A DNA stretch of 64,000 nt from Thermoleophilum album (GTDB lineage Bacteria > Actinomycetota > Thermoleophilia > Solirubrobacterales > Thermoleophilaceae): positions 1,240,001-1,304,000 of the forward strand of contig NZ_CP066171.1 in assembly GCF_028867705.1 (NCBI RefSeq). The letters run 5' to 3'. The position numbers were made by a program, and so were the translations under genes. Shown piece by piece: positions 17,008-25,344 of this stretch. How positions within the stretch are numbered: the first letter of the stretch is position 1; every line of letters starts with the position of its first letter. The notes under the pieces were generated by a model. The model was not told the origin of the DNA. It made no database searches and saw only the letters and a program-made list of their open reading frames with translations.

Positions 17008-17696
17008 TGTCGCGGTCGGGCGTCGGGGTCACGCAAATACAGCGGTTTGACGGCCATCGGTGGCACCGCCCGCAGCGAGTCGCCGACAGCGAAAAGCGCC
17101 GCACCTTGCAGCCGGTGTTCGGGCGATGCGGGGGCAGCCACGGTGGCACCGGCCGCCGCGAGCTCGTCGCGGTAGCGCAAAGCGCCGTCGCCCGCTGCGC
17201 GAGGCTCGAGGCCCGCGCGGCGCACACGGTCGGCGAGGGCACGCGGGTCGGCGACGAACGGTGGCCATAGCTCCTCCTCGCCGCGCATAAGCGTCGCGAA
17301 AACCTCGCCACGCCGGGCGTCGATCACCGCCAGGCGCAGCTCGCCCTCGATGCCGTGCGCCAGCGCGGTGAGGGTGGGCACAGGTCGCAGCTCGAGCCCG
17401 AGGGCGCTGGCGATGCCGCGCGCGGTCGCCACCCCCACGCGCAAACCGGTGTAGCCACCGGGACCGATCCCCACGTAGACCTGTCCGACGTCCTGCAGTT
17501 CGCCGCCCGCCCGCTCCAAGCAGCTGCGCACCGCGGCGAGCAGTTCGCGACCGTGAGCGGGACGCCCCGACAGCGCCGCGCCGGCGACGCCCGCCTCCCC
17601 CTCGAGGTGATCGCTGGCGACGACCTCGCCGCTCGCGGTGCGCACCGCGACGGTGACTTCCGGCAGGGCGGTGTCGAGCGCAAGCGCGAGCGCCAT
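17004..17696 (-). CDS. tsaB: tRNA threonylcarbamoyladenosine biosynthesis protein TsaB
   Basis: A 230-residue TsaB/YeaZ protein, the non-catalytic ASKHA partner of TsaD. The N-terminal ALALDTALPEVTVAV strand and VYVGIGPGGYTGLRVGVA near residues 75-92 are diagnostic. It forms the TsaB-TsaD-TsaE complex. ATG 17696 directly abuts the tsaE stop, and its own stop overlaps rimI. Confidence 0.95.
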   Translation of the reverse strand: MALALALDTALPEVTVAVRTASGEVVASDHLEGEAGVAGAALSGRPAHGRELLAAVRSCLERAGGELQDVGQVYVGIGPGGYTGLRVGVATARGIASALGLELRPVPTLTALAHGIEGELRLAVIDARRGEVFATLMRGEEELWPPFVADPRALADRVRRAGLEPRAAGDGALRYRDELAAAGATVAAPASPEHRLQGAALFAVGDSLRAVPPMAVKPLYLRDPDARPRQ

Positions 17697-18170
17697 TCAC
17701 GCGCCCCCCAGTCGCTCGGCGATCGTCAGCTCGCGGCGGTCTCCGCCAAGGTGGCGGATCGTCACTACGAAGCGGGGCGTCGGTAGCAGACCGTCGCGCT
17801 CGGCCACCTCCGGCCACTCGACGAAGGCGATCCGTTCGGGCGTCAGGTACTCCTCGAGGAGCGCCAGCTCCTCGATGCCGAGACGGTCGAGCCGGTACAG
17901 GTCGAGGTGGGCGATCTCGACCGCGCGCGCGGGCAGCAGCTGGCCGATCGTGAAAGAGGGGCTCGGGATCGGACCGCTTACGCCGAGCGCCCGGCACGCG
18001 CCGCGGATGAAGGTGGTCTTGCCGACACCGAGCTCGCCACGCACGAGCACGACATCGCCAGCTACAAGCGTGGTAGCAAGATCGCCGGCGAGCCGGGTCG
18101 TCTCCGCGGCGGAAGTGGTCGTGATCGTGCGTGCCTGCCCGAACTCGCGGGCCGCTGTCGGCGCAGCCAT
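17697..18170 (-). CDS. tsaE: tRNA threonylcarbamoyladenosine biosynthesis ATPase TsaE
   Basis: A 157-residue P-loop ATPase. Walker A is GELGVGKTT near residue 46, the Asp of HLDLYRLD aligns with Walker B, and a conserved IAFVEWPE follows. TsaE binds and resets the TsaBD complex in the t6A pathway. It is first in this minus-strand run; no clear -10 box was found in the 41 bases separating it from the glycosylase stop. Confidence 0.95.
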   Translation of the reverse strand: MAAPTAAREFGQARTITTTSAAETTRLAGDLATTLVAGDVVLVRGELGVGKTTFIRGACRALGVSGPIPSPSFTIGQLLPARAVEIAHLDLYRLDRLGIEELALLEEYLTPERIAFVEWPEVAERDGLLPTPRFVVTIRHLGGDRRELTIAERLGGA

Positions 18171-18211
18171 CCCCTGAAGTGTGGCTGCTTCGTGCGCGAA
18201 AGGTGCGCTCG

Positions 18212-18931
18212 TTAGGCGAAAAGACCGAGCTGTTCGCTGCTACCCACTGCTTCGGATGATCCGTCGGCGCGCGCCGCCACGCCCGCGCCCGACTCGCCCG
18301 GTGTCGCGAGGCCAGCGGCGCCGGCCCGCACCGGTGCTGGCTCGGGCCCCGCGAGGAGCTCCGCCAGAGCGGCGAAGTCGGTGCGCAGCTCGTCGACGAG
18401 TCGCGGGGTGCGCAGGGCAGCCGCGGGGTGGTAGAGCGGCATCACCCAGCGCAAGCGTCCGCCGATCTCGTGCACCTGGGGGACACCGTGGACGCTCGAG
18501 ATACCGCGCTGCGAACGCGTCAACAACTTGGTAGCGAAGTTGCCGAGCGTCGCGACTACTTTCGGGTCGACCAGCTCCACCTGCCGGAAAAGGAAGGGCT
18601 TGCAGGCGTCGATCTCGCTCGGTTCGGGGTCGCGGTTGCCGGGCGGGCGGCACTTGAGGACGTTGGCGATGAACACGCTGTCGCGGCGCAGACCGATCCC
18701 GGCGAGTAACTCGTCGAGCAGCTTCCCCGCTCGGCCGACGAACGGAAGTCCTTGCTGGTCTTCGTGAAAGCCGGGCGCCTCGCCGACGAACATGAGGTCG
18801 GCGTCGGCGTTGCCCATACCGAAGACGACCTTGGTGCGCCCAGCGTGGAGCGGGCACGCCGTGCAAGCGCGTGCCTCGTGGAGCAGTTCGATCAACAGCT
18901 CGCGACGGCGGGCCGCAGGCAGAGCGCTCAC
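18212..18931 (-). CDS. udg: Family-4 uracil-DNA glycosylase (4Fe-4S) with clamp-like C-terminal motif
   Basis: A 239-residue family-4 uracil-DNA glycosylase for base-excision repair. Cluster cysteines are at 23, 26 (CTAC), 94 (KCRPPGNRD) and 110. Catalytic motif A is GEAPGFHEDQQGLPFVGRAG (from residue 50) and the late loop is YHPAAALR. The first GTG of the frame is at 18961, but GTG 18931 is preferred because TACCTT lies 7 nt upstream and the domain begins at once. A low-complexity tail of about 55 residues ends in EQLGLFA; QLGLF fits the beta-clamp-binding consensus QL(S/D)LF. A tailed clamp-binding form is inference. Confidence 0.92.
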   Translation of the reverse strand: MSALPAARRRELLIELLHEARACTACPLHAGRTKVVFGMGNADADLMFVGEAPGFHEDQQGLPFVGRAGKLLDELLAGIGLRRDSVFIANVLKCRPPGNRDPEPSEIDACKPFLFRQVELVDPKVVATLGNFATKLLTRSQRGISSVHGVPQVHEIGGRLRWVMPLYHPAAALRTPRLVDELRTDFAALAELLAGPEPAPVRAGAAGLATPGESGAGVAARADGSSEAVGSSEQLGLFA

Positions 18932-18938
18932 GGACGAC

Positions 18939-18944
18939 AAGGTA
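18939..18944 (-). promoter_or_regulatory. Putative -10 box TACCTT, leaderless start of the glycosylase
   Basis: TACCTT on the minus strand ends 7 nt before GTG 18931. No Shine-Dalgarno is present between. It supports the shorter start. Confidence 0.5.
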
Positions 18945-19077
18945 AGCAGGGCGCCGGACACTCCAGTGGACAGCGAAAGGAGGCGGACTCGCCCCCGAAG
19001 GCTGTATCGTTGACCGCCCGGCCGCTACCCCAGCGGGAGTGGACCGGCCGCTTATCCATCCTCAGGTCGCGAGGACG

Positions 19078-19905
19078 ATGCGACAGGACACACACCCCGG
19101 CTGCGCGCCGCCGCGACGCGTCGCCGTGATCGGCGGCGGTCGGCTGGGGCGCACCTTCGCCGCGGCGCTGCGCGCGGGCGGCGTGAACGTCGTGGGCCCG
19201 CTCGGCCGTGGCTGGCGCGAGCGCACCCCGCGGGCGCTTGACGGCTGCGAGTGCGTGCTGCTGTGCGTACCTGACCGGGCGATCACCAGCGCAGCTGCTG
19301 ACGCCGCCGGCCAGGTCGCGATCGTCGGGCACACAAGCGGCGCTACCGAGCTAGCGGCGCTCGAACCGGCCCTCGCGGCTGGCGCCGCTGGTTTCTCGCT
19401 GCACCCGTTGATGAGCTTCCCCGAACCGCTCGACGACCCGCAAGCAGCCCGCGCTCGGCTGTCGGGAGCAGGGTGCGCGGTGGCGGCCACAAGCGAGCGA
19501 GCGCTCGCCGCAGCACGTGCGCTCGCAGCCGTGGTGGGACTCGAACCGTTCGCGATCGCGGACGACGGTCGCGCCGCGTACCACGCAGCCGCCTCGATCG
19601 CGGCGAACTTTCTCGTGACTCTGGAGGCCGCCGCCGAGCGCGTGGCGGCAGCGGCCGGTCTGGCTCCTGCGGACGCTCGGCGGCTGCTCGCACCGCTCGT
19701 GCGACGGACGGTCGAGAGCTGGGCAGCGGTCGGTCCGGAGCGCGCCCTCACCGGTCCGATCGCGCGCGGTGACGAGGCGACCGTCGCCCGCCAGCGCGCG
19801 GCGGTCGCAGCGTCGGCACCGGAGCTGCTCGACCTCTTCGACGTGCTCGCGGCGCACACGCGCACGCTCGCTAACGCCGCCCGGCCCGCCACGATCGCGC
19901 CATGA
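19078..19905 (+). CDS. Rossmann-like DUF2520 protein of the pantothenate operon
   Basis: A 275-residue protein. An N-terminal NAD(P) Rossmann motif (RVAVIGGGRLGRTFAAAL) is followed by a 6-phosphogluconate-dehydrogenase-like helical DUF2520 domain (HPLMSFPEP, then YHAAASIAANFLVTLEAA). The fold is shared with ketopantoate reductase (PanE). The stop overlaps panC (ATGA), and DUF2520 genes adjoin panC in other Actinobacteria. A role in making pantoate is therefore plausible but unproven. The frame is open from GTG 19039; I chose ATG 19078, close to the domain start, with moderate confidence. The 78-116 base gap to the divergent glycosylase must hold its promoter; TATCGT (19005-19010) is a candidate. 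Confidence 0.85.
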   Translation: MRQDTHPGCAPPRRVAVIGGGRLGRTFAAALRAGGVNVVGPLGRGWRERTPRALDGCECVLLCVPDRAITSAAADAAGQVAIVGHTSGATELAALEPALAAGAAGFSLHPLMSFPEPLDDPQAARARLSGAGCAVAATSERALAAARALAAVVGLEPFAIADDGRAAYHAAASIAANFLVTLEAAAERVAAAAGLAPADARRLLAPLVRRTVESWAAVGPERALTGPIARGDEATVARQRAAVAASAPELLDLFDVLAAHTRTLANAARPATIAP

Positions 19906-20759
19906 AGGTCGTGCGGAGCAAGCGCGAGCTGCGTGCTGCCCTCGACGAGCGGCGCAGCGGCAGCGTGGGTCTCGTGCCGACGATGGGCTTCTTCCACAAG
20001 GGTCACTTGTCGTTGATGCGACGGGCTCGCAGCGAGTGCGACACGGTCGTCGTCTCGTCGTTCGTCAACCCCACGCAGTTCCGTCCCGGCGAGGACTACG
20101 AGTCGTATCCGCGCGACGAACAGCGCGATATCGAGCTCGCGCGCGCGACTGGAGTCGACCTCTTTTTCGCTCCGCCCGTCGACGAGATGTACGCCAGCGA
20201 TCACTGCACCACGGTGCGCGTCCGTGGCGGTCTCACCGAGGTGCTCTGCGGCGATCCGCACCGCCGCGGTCCCGAGCACTTCGACGGCGTGACGACCGTC
20301 GTCGCCAAGCTCTTGAACATCGTGCAGCCACAGCGCGCCTACTTCGGGCAGAAGGACGCGCAACAGGCGCTCGTGGTCCGCCGGATGGTGCGCGACCTCG
20401 ACTTCCCGGTCGAGGTGGTCGTCTGCCCGACCGTGCGCGAAGCGGACGGTCTCGCGATGAGCTCGCGCAACGTCTACCTCAGCCCGGATGAGCGCCAACG
20501 CGCGACCGCCCTCTCGCGCGCGCTGGAGGCGGCGCGACGGGCTGCCGCGAACGGGGTGGTGACGCCCGCCGAGGTGCTCGCGGTCGCGCGCGGCGAGCTC
20601 GCCGCGGCGGGCGTCGAGCCGGAATATCTCGAACTTCGCTCGCTCGAAGATCTGCGACCGGTCGAGTCGCTCGAACGGCCTGCCCTGCTGGCCGTTGCCG
20701 CACGCATCGGGCGCGCGCGGCTAATCGACAACGTCACGCTCGGAGGCGCCGAACTATGA
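19902..20759 (+). CDS. panC: Pantothenate synthetase
   Basis: A 285-residue PanC that joins pantoate and beta-alanine with ATP. It shows the HIGH-like nucleotidyltransferase motif [10 protein letters not shown] near residue 35, [24 protein letters not shown] and the KMSKS-like [10 protein letters not shown]. Start ATG 19902 overlaps the DUF2520 stop, and its stop overlaps panD. Confidence 0.98.
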   Translation: MKVVRSKRELRAALDERRSGSVGLVPTMGFFHKGHLSLMRRARSECDTVVVSSFVNPTQFRPGEDYESYPRDEQRDIELARATGVDLFFAPPVDEMYASDHCTTVRVRGGLTEVLCGDPHRRGPEHFDGVTTVVAKLLNIVQPQRAYFGQKDAQQALVVRRMVRDLDFPVEVVVCPTVREADGLAMSSRNVYLSPDERQRATALSRALEAARRAAANGVVTPAEVLAVARGELAAAGVEPEYLELRSLEDLRPVESLERPALLAVAARIGRARLIDNVTLGGAEL

Positions 20760-21136
20760 GAAGGACGATGCTCAAGTCGAAGATCCACCGTGCGACGGTG
20801 ACTGGCAGCGACCTCAACTACGTCGGGTCGATCACCGTCGACGAGGAGCTGCTGGAGGCAGCCGACATCCGCGAGCACGAGCTCGTGCACGTTCTCGACA
20901 TCAACAACGGCAACCGCTTCGAGACCTACACGATCCGGGGCGAGCGCGGGTCGCGCGAGATCTGCGTCAACGGCGCGGCCGCCCGTCTCGTGCACACCGG
21001 CGACACGCTGATCATCCTCTCCTACGCCGAATACGAGGAGGAGGAGCTCGACGATCACCGCCCTGTGGTGGTCCACGTCGACGAGCAAAACCGGATCGTG
21101 GCGGTCGACACGAAAGCTTCGGAGCTGGTGCGATGA
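20756..21136 (+). CDS. panD: Aspartate 1-decarboxylase proenzyme
   Basis: A 126-residue pyruvoyl-dependent decarboxylase that makes beta-alanine from aspartate. The self-cleavage site Gly-Ser is present in YVGSITVD (around residues 24-25), generating the pyruvoyl group from Ser. NNGNRFETY and the Tyr/Asn region of the active site are conserved. Overlaps of ATGA with panC and panB indicate translational coupling. Confidence 0.98.
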   Translation: MRRTMLKSKIHRATVTGSDLNYVGSITVDEELLEAADIREHELVHVLDINNGNRFETYTIRGERGSREICVNGAAARLVHTGDTLIILSYAEYEEEELDDHRPVVVHVDEQNRIVAVDTKASELVR

Positions 21137-22068
21137 GCGCCGCACCCCGCGCTTCGGCGCCGCCAGCGAAGGGGCGACCGGTCACCCTGTCGACGCTGGC
21201 CGAGAAGAAGGCGCTCGGCGAGCCGATCGTGATGGTCACCGCCTACGACTACCCGAGCGCCGAGGTCGCCGAGGCTGCGGGGGTCGACGTGGTGCTCGTC
21301 GGCGATTCGGCGGCGATGACCGTCCTCGGCTACGAGAGCACGGTGCCGGTGTCGCTCGACGAGATGTTGATGTTGGCGGCGGCGGTGCGGAGGGGTCTGC
21401 GCTCGCCGCTGCTCGTCGGCGACCTGCCGTTCGCGAGCTACGAGCGCTCCGACGAACAGGCGGTGGCGTCGGCGCAACGGTTCGTCAAGGAAGCGGGCTG
21501 CGACGCCGTCAAGCTCGAGCGCGGCGGGCGTTCGGCCGAGCGGGCACGGGCGATCGTGGAGGCCGGCATCCCGGTGATGGGCCACGTGGGGCTGACGCCG
21601 CAAACCGCGACCCAGCTCGGCGGATACCGGTCGCAGGGCCGTACCGCCGAGCGTGCGCTGGCGGTGTTGCGCGAGGCGCTCGAGTTGGAGCGAGCGGGCT
21701 GCTTCGCGGTCGTGCTGGAGGCGATTCCGCGCGAGCTGACGCGCGAGATCGTCGCCCGTCTCACGGTGCCGACGATCGGCATCGGGGCCGGACCCGAGAC
21801 CGACGGCCAGGTGCTCGTTTTCCACGATCTGTTGGGGATCTACGGCGGGCACAAGCCGCGGTTCGTGAAGCGCTACGCCGAGCTGCGCGACGCGATGGTG
21901 GCGGGAGTGCGCCGCTACTGCGAGGAGGTGCGGGGTCGCGCCTACCCCGGCGACGAGCACTGCTACGAGATGGCGCCCGACGAGCTTGAGCGGCTGCGCT
22001 CACTGCTCGCCGAGGCCGAGGAGGCCGCAGCGACCGAAGAGCCCTTCACCGGCGGACCGAGCCTCTAG
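21133..22068 (+). CDS. panB: 3-methyl-2-oxobutanoate hydroxymethyltransferase
   Basis: A 311-residue PanB that makes ketopantoate from 2-oxoisovalerate and methylene-tetrahydrofolate. TIM-barrel motifs include [27 protein letters not shown] (metal Asp), GHVGLTPQ and [15 protein letters not shown]. The N-terminal 20 residues and acidic tail are extra. It is last in the DUF2520-panC-panD-panB operon and faces the acyltransferase across 19 bases. Confidence 0.98.
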   Translation: MSAAPRASAPPAKGRPVTLSTLAEKKALGEPIVMVTAYDYPSAEVAEAAGVDVVLVGDSAAMTVLGYESTVPVSLDEMLMLAAAVRRGLRSPLLVGDLPFASYERSDEQAVASAQRFVKEAGCDAVKLERGGRSAERARAIVEAGIPVMGHVGLTPQTATQLGGYRSQGRTAERALAVLREALELERAGCFAVVLEAIPRELTREIVARLTVPTIGIGAGPETDGQVLVFHDLLGIYGGHKPRFVKRYAELRDAMVAGVRRYCEEVRGRAYPGDEHCYEMAPDELERLRSLLAEAEEAAATEEPFTGGPSL

Positions 22069-22087
22069 GGGCGCTCCGCGGAAGCCG

Positions 22088-22699
22088 TTACTCGCCGCCG
22101 CCGAGATCCTCGCTCGACGGTGCGAAACGCTTGACGACCCGTGCCGGCGCACCGACCGCCACCGAGTAGGGCGGGATGTCGCTGGTGACGACGCTGTTCG
22201 CGCCGATCACCGCGCGCTCGCCGATCGTGACGCCACTGGTTACGACGACGTTGGCTCCGCACCAGACGTTGTCGCCGATACGCGTCGGGCCTTTGCTCGT
22301 GAACCCTTGCCAGGTCACGGGCAGTTCGAGGTCGTCGTAGCGGTGATCGGCGTCGCTGATGAAGCAGCCGTTCGCGAACATGCAGTGCGCGCCGATCTCT
22401 ACAAGCTCGAGCGCCGCCACCATCACGGCGATGTTCAGGAAGGTGCCGGGGCCGATGCGGATGCGCGCGTTGCCCGGTGCCGAAAGCCAGACGTGCGGCT
22501 CGAGGTGGACGTCGCGGCCGATCTCGAGGCGACCCTCGGCGAACGCCTCGAGCGCGTTGCCGTGCAGCGGCCAGCGGCAGTAAGCGCCGCGACGGGCGAA
22601 CTCCCAGTGGATGCGGGCACGCCGCCACGGCAACGAGTCGCGCTCGAACCAACGCCACTTGCGCCACCACGCACGCAGCCACCCGACTTCCTCGCTCAC
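22088..22699 (-). CDS. Hexapeptide-repeat acyltransferase (LbH/CysE-LacA-WbbJ type)
   Basis: A 203-residue left-handed beta-helix acyltransferase. The first 50 residues are Trp/Arg-rich (WLRAWWRKWRWF); hexapeptide turns run from about residue 75 to 185 (IRIGPGTFLNIAVMV, IGDNVWCGANVVVTSGV, IGERAVIGANSVV). The catalytic His is likely that of DADHRYDD. It would acetylate a sugar or other hydroxyl/amine acceptor. The frame is open to 23164 or further, but GTG 22699 has TACACT 6 nt upstream, matches family length and avoids the divergent protease gene. Confidence 0.87.
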   Translation of the reverse strand: MSEEVGWLRAWWRKWRWFERDSLPWRRARIHWEFARRGAYCRWPLHGNALEAFAEGRLEIGRDVHLEPHVWLSAPGNARIRIGPGTFLNIAVMVAALELVEIGAHCMFANGCFISDADHRYDDLELPVTWQGFTSKGPTRIGDNVWCGANVVVTSGVTIGERAVIGANSVVTSDIPPYSVAVGAPARVVKRFAPSSEDLGGGE

Positions 22700-22705
22700 G
22701 CGGGC

Positions 22706-22711
22706 AGTGTA
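22706..22711 (-). promoter_or_regulatory. Putative -10 box TACACT, leaderless start of acyltransferase
   Basis: TACACT ends 6 nt before GTG 22699 with no Shine-Dalgarno. The placement helped select this start. Confidence 0.5.
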
Positions 22712-22818
22712 CGGGCGCGGCGACCAGCGGCCCCAGAGAGTGGCGCCGCGAAGGCAAGCATCCGATAGAAACGGGTGAGGCGGCCGGCGGCCGCGGGCCG
22801 CGGGCGGCGGCGGCAGCG

Positions 22819-25344
22819 ATGCAGACGACGGGCGACGGCGACACCACACAGGGCAGGTGCAGACGCAGGGCGGCGCTGACCGGCTTCGCCGTGGCGGCGA
22901 TAGTGGCGGTGTCGCTCGCTGCGAGCGGGGACCGAGTGCCCTCGCCGCAGCGGGCAGAGCCGGTCGATCGCCACGAGCGGCCGCAGGCCCTCGCTGGCGC
23001 CGCCGCTGGCTCCCGACCGGCGGGCCGGCTCCCGTCCCCGTGGCGGGGCCGCTCTCCGGGCGCCGATCCGGCCGCCCGCCGGTCGACAGCCGCGCCCCCT
23101 GCGATCGCGCGCAGCAAGGGTCGCGCACGGCGGATCGTCGTGATCTTCCGCCGCGGATCGACACGTGCCGCGCGCGCGGCTGCGTTGCGGGCCGCGGGCG
23201 TGCACGCGGTCAAGTGGCTGCCGTCAACAGGGGCGGCGATCGTCGAGCCGGCCCGCGGCGCTAGTCCTGCTGCGCGCGCTCGCGCGCTAGCGCGCTCGCC
23301 CGCGGTCGCGGTGGCCGAGACCGCCCGCAAGCGCAGCTTCGAGTACCTGCCCAACGATCCGCTCTTTCCGCGCCAGTGGGGTTTGCGCAACACCGGCCAG
23401 GTCTTCTTCGACGACGAACCGGCGGGCACGCCCGACGCCGACATCGACGCCGACGAGGCGTGGGACATCGCGCCGCCGCGCGCCGCGCCGATCGCTGTCA
23501 TCGACACCGGGGTTGCCTACAACCATCCCGACCTAGCGGGCAAGGTATGGGTGAACTCGCGCGAGGCGGCGGGAACGCCCGGCGTCGACGACGACGGGAA
23601 CGGTTACGTCGACGACGTCCGCGGCTGGGACTTCCTCGCCAACGACGCGCGGCCCGAAGACAGCGACGGCCATGGCACCCACGTCGCCGGCGTAGCCGCT
23701 GCCGCGACCAACGACGGCGCGGGAGTTGCCGGCGTTGCACCGACCGCCCAGATCGTCGCGCTGCGAGCCGGAAGCTTCGCTAGCGGGGTAGACAGCGCCG
23801 CGGTCGTCGAGGCGATCGAGTACGCGGCGCGCGCCGGCGCGCGTGTAGTGAACATGTCGTTCGGGGCGCTCGGCAGTGCCGCCTATTCGGAGGCCGAGGC
23901 CGCCGCGATCCGTCGCCATCCCGAGATGGTGTTCGTGGCTGCGGCCGGCAACGACGGTACAGACACAGACATCACCCCTCACTACCCGTCGGGGATCGAC
24001 AGCCCGAATGTGGTGAGCGTGGCGGCGAGCGACCAGTTCGATCGGCTTGCCGACTTCTCGAACTACGGTGCGACGAGCGTCGACCTGGCCGCTCCCGGTG
24101 CGCTGATCCTCTCGTCGTACCCCGATTTCGTGAACCGCTCGGTGAGCGAGTGGACGTTCGATTCCTCGCACTCGCTCGCCGACGACTGGGAGGAGCGGCA
24201 GGGCGGTCTGCCGGCCTGGCAGGTGACATCCCCCATCGCCGACGCCGAGGGACCCGGGGTGGCGGTGCTCGACGTGCCGGGGTCCCCATCGCCGGTCTCC
24301 GGGCGCACGGAGTTGATCGCGCGCAGCACGTTCGACATCCGCCAGTGGCAGAGCTGCAGCCTCGTCGTCCGCTACCTCGTCGACGATCCCGCCGAGCGCA
24401 GCACGAGCGAGCCCGCTTTCACCCTGTCCGCTCTGGTCGCGACCGACAGCGCGAGCGACGTGCACTCGTATCCGCTCGACACGCACGACACAGGCGGCAG
24501 TTTCGAGACGGCAGTGTCGGTCGACATCGGCGCAGAGGCGGACTCGCTATCGGCCGGGGGAAGCGTGCGGGTGGGCATCGCCGTCGACTACGACGGCACG
24601 GCAGGGGGGCGTGTCGCCCTCGACGGAGTGCAGCTGCGCTGCCTCGACAGCGAGCTCCCCGCGACCCCGCAGTGGGCGTTCATGAGCGGCACGTCGATGG
24701 CCGCACCCGCCGTGGCCGGCGCGGCCGCGCTCGTCCTCGGGCTGCGGCCGACGCTCACCGGCGCTCAGGTGCGCGATCTTCTGCTGCGCTCCGTCGATCG
24801 CCTAACGACGTTCGCCGGCAAAACGGTGTCGGGCGGTCGTCTCGACGTCCGCCGTCTGCTCGAGCTGACCGCCGCGTGGTCGCCGCCGACGGGCGACGCG
24901 AGCGGTGGCAGCGCGGGCGGCACCTCGCCGGGCGCGGGGAGTGCGCCGGGCGGGAGTGGCGGTACGGGTAGCGGCGGCGCAGGGAGTAGCGGCGCACCGA
25001 ACTCGCCGTCGGGCAGCTCCGGCGCCCCGTCGCCCACAGGCGGCACGACCGGCCTTTCGCCGCTCGTGCGGCGCGTAGCCCGTGCGCTGCGGGTCAGCTG
25101 CCGCCGTCGCGGCACACGCTTGCGCTGCCGGCTCGTGGCACGAGTGCGCGGAGCGACACGTCTCTCCGGCCGCGTCGAGCTGCGCAAGGGAGGGCGCAGA
25201 GTGGCCACGGCACGCGTGCGCATCGGCCGCTACTTCACGCTCCGCTCCCGGCGTCTCCGGCGCGGCTCTTACGCGCTCGTCGTGCGCCTACGCGACAGCA
25301 GCGGCCGTATCGCGATCCGCACGCTGCGCGTCCGGGTACGCTGA
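22819..25344 (+). CDS. Secreted subtilisin-like serine protease (S8) with internal insert and Arg-rich tail
   Basis: An 841-residue exported protease. A hydrophobic signal ([17 protein letters not shown], about 18-34) is followed by a Pro/Arg-rich spacer and an I9-like propeptide (RIVVIFRRG to AVAVAET). The S8 catalytic set is Asp229 (VIDTGV), His285 (DGHGTHVAG), Asn378 (AAGNDG) and Ser626 (SGTSMAAP). The His-to-Ser distance is 341 residues, well over the usual ~160, because a probable beta-sandwich domain is inserted around 440-610. After Ser comes a Gly/Ser linker (about 695-745) and a 95-residue Arg-rich domain with Cys761/Cys770. ATG 22819 is the start nearest the signal. The 3' end overlaps uvrA by 57 bases. 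Confidence 0.93.
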   Translation: MQTTGDGDTTQGRCRRRAALTGFAVAAIVAVSLAASGDRVPSPQRAEPVDRHERPQALAGAAAGSRPAGRLPSPWRGRSPGADPAARRSTAAPPAIARSKGRARRIVVIFRRGSTRAARAAALRAAGVHAVKWLPSTGAAIVEPARGASPAARARALARSPAVAVAETARKRSFEYLPNDPLFPRQWGLRNTGQVFFDDEPAGTPDADIDADEAWDIAPPRAAPIAVIDTGVAYNHPDLAGKVWVNSREAAGTPGVDDDGNGYVDDVRGWDFLANDARPEDSDGHGTHVAGVAAAATNDGAGVAGVAPTAQIVALRAGSFASGVDSAAVVEAIEYAARAGARVVNMSFGALGSAAYSEAEAAAIRRHPEMVFVAAAGNDGTDTDITPHYPSGIDSPNVVSVAASDQFDRLADFSNYGATSVDLAAPGALILSSYPDFVNRSVSEWTFDSSHSLADDWEERQGGLPAWQVTSPIADAEGPGVAVLDVPGSPSPVSGRTELIARSTFDIRQWQSCSLVVRYLVDDPAERSTSEPAFTLSALVATDSASDVHSYPLDTHDTGGSFETAVSVDIGAEADSLSAGGSVRVGIAVDYDGTAGGRVALDGVQLRCLDSELPATPQWAFMSGTSMAAPAVAGAAALVLGLRPTLTGAQVRDLLLRSVDRLTTFAGKTVSGGRLDVRRLLELTAAWSPPTGDASGGSAGGTSPGAGSAPGGSGGTGSGGAGSSGAPNSPSGSSGAPSPTGGTTGLSPLVRRVARALRVSCRRRGTRLRCRLVARVRGATRLSGRVELRKGGRRVATARVRIGRYFTLRSRRLRRGSYALVVRLRDSSGRIAIRTLRVRVR

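Noticed and set aside
16432-18170. Idea that rimI-tsaB-tsaE-tsaD form a novel system
   Set aside because: This order is the ordinary t6A/RimI arrangement in many bacteria.
22700-23164. Long N-terminal extension of the acyltransferase
   Set aside because: It would run antisense through the protease signal and propeptide, and the hexapeptide fold is complete from GTG 22699.
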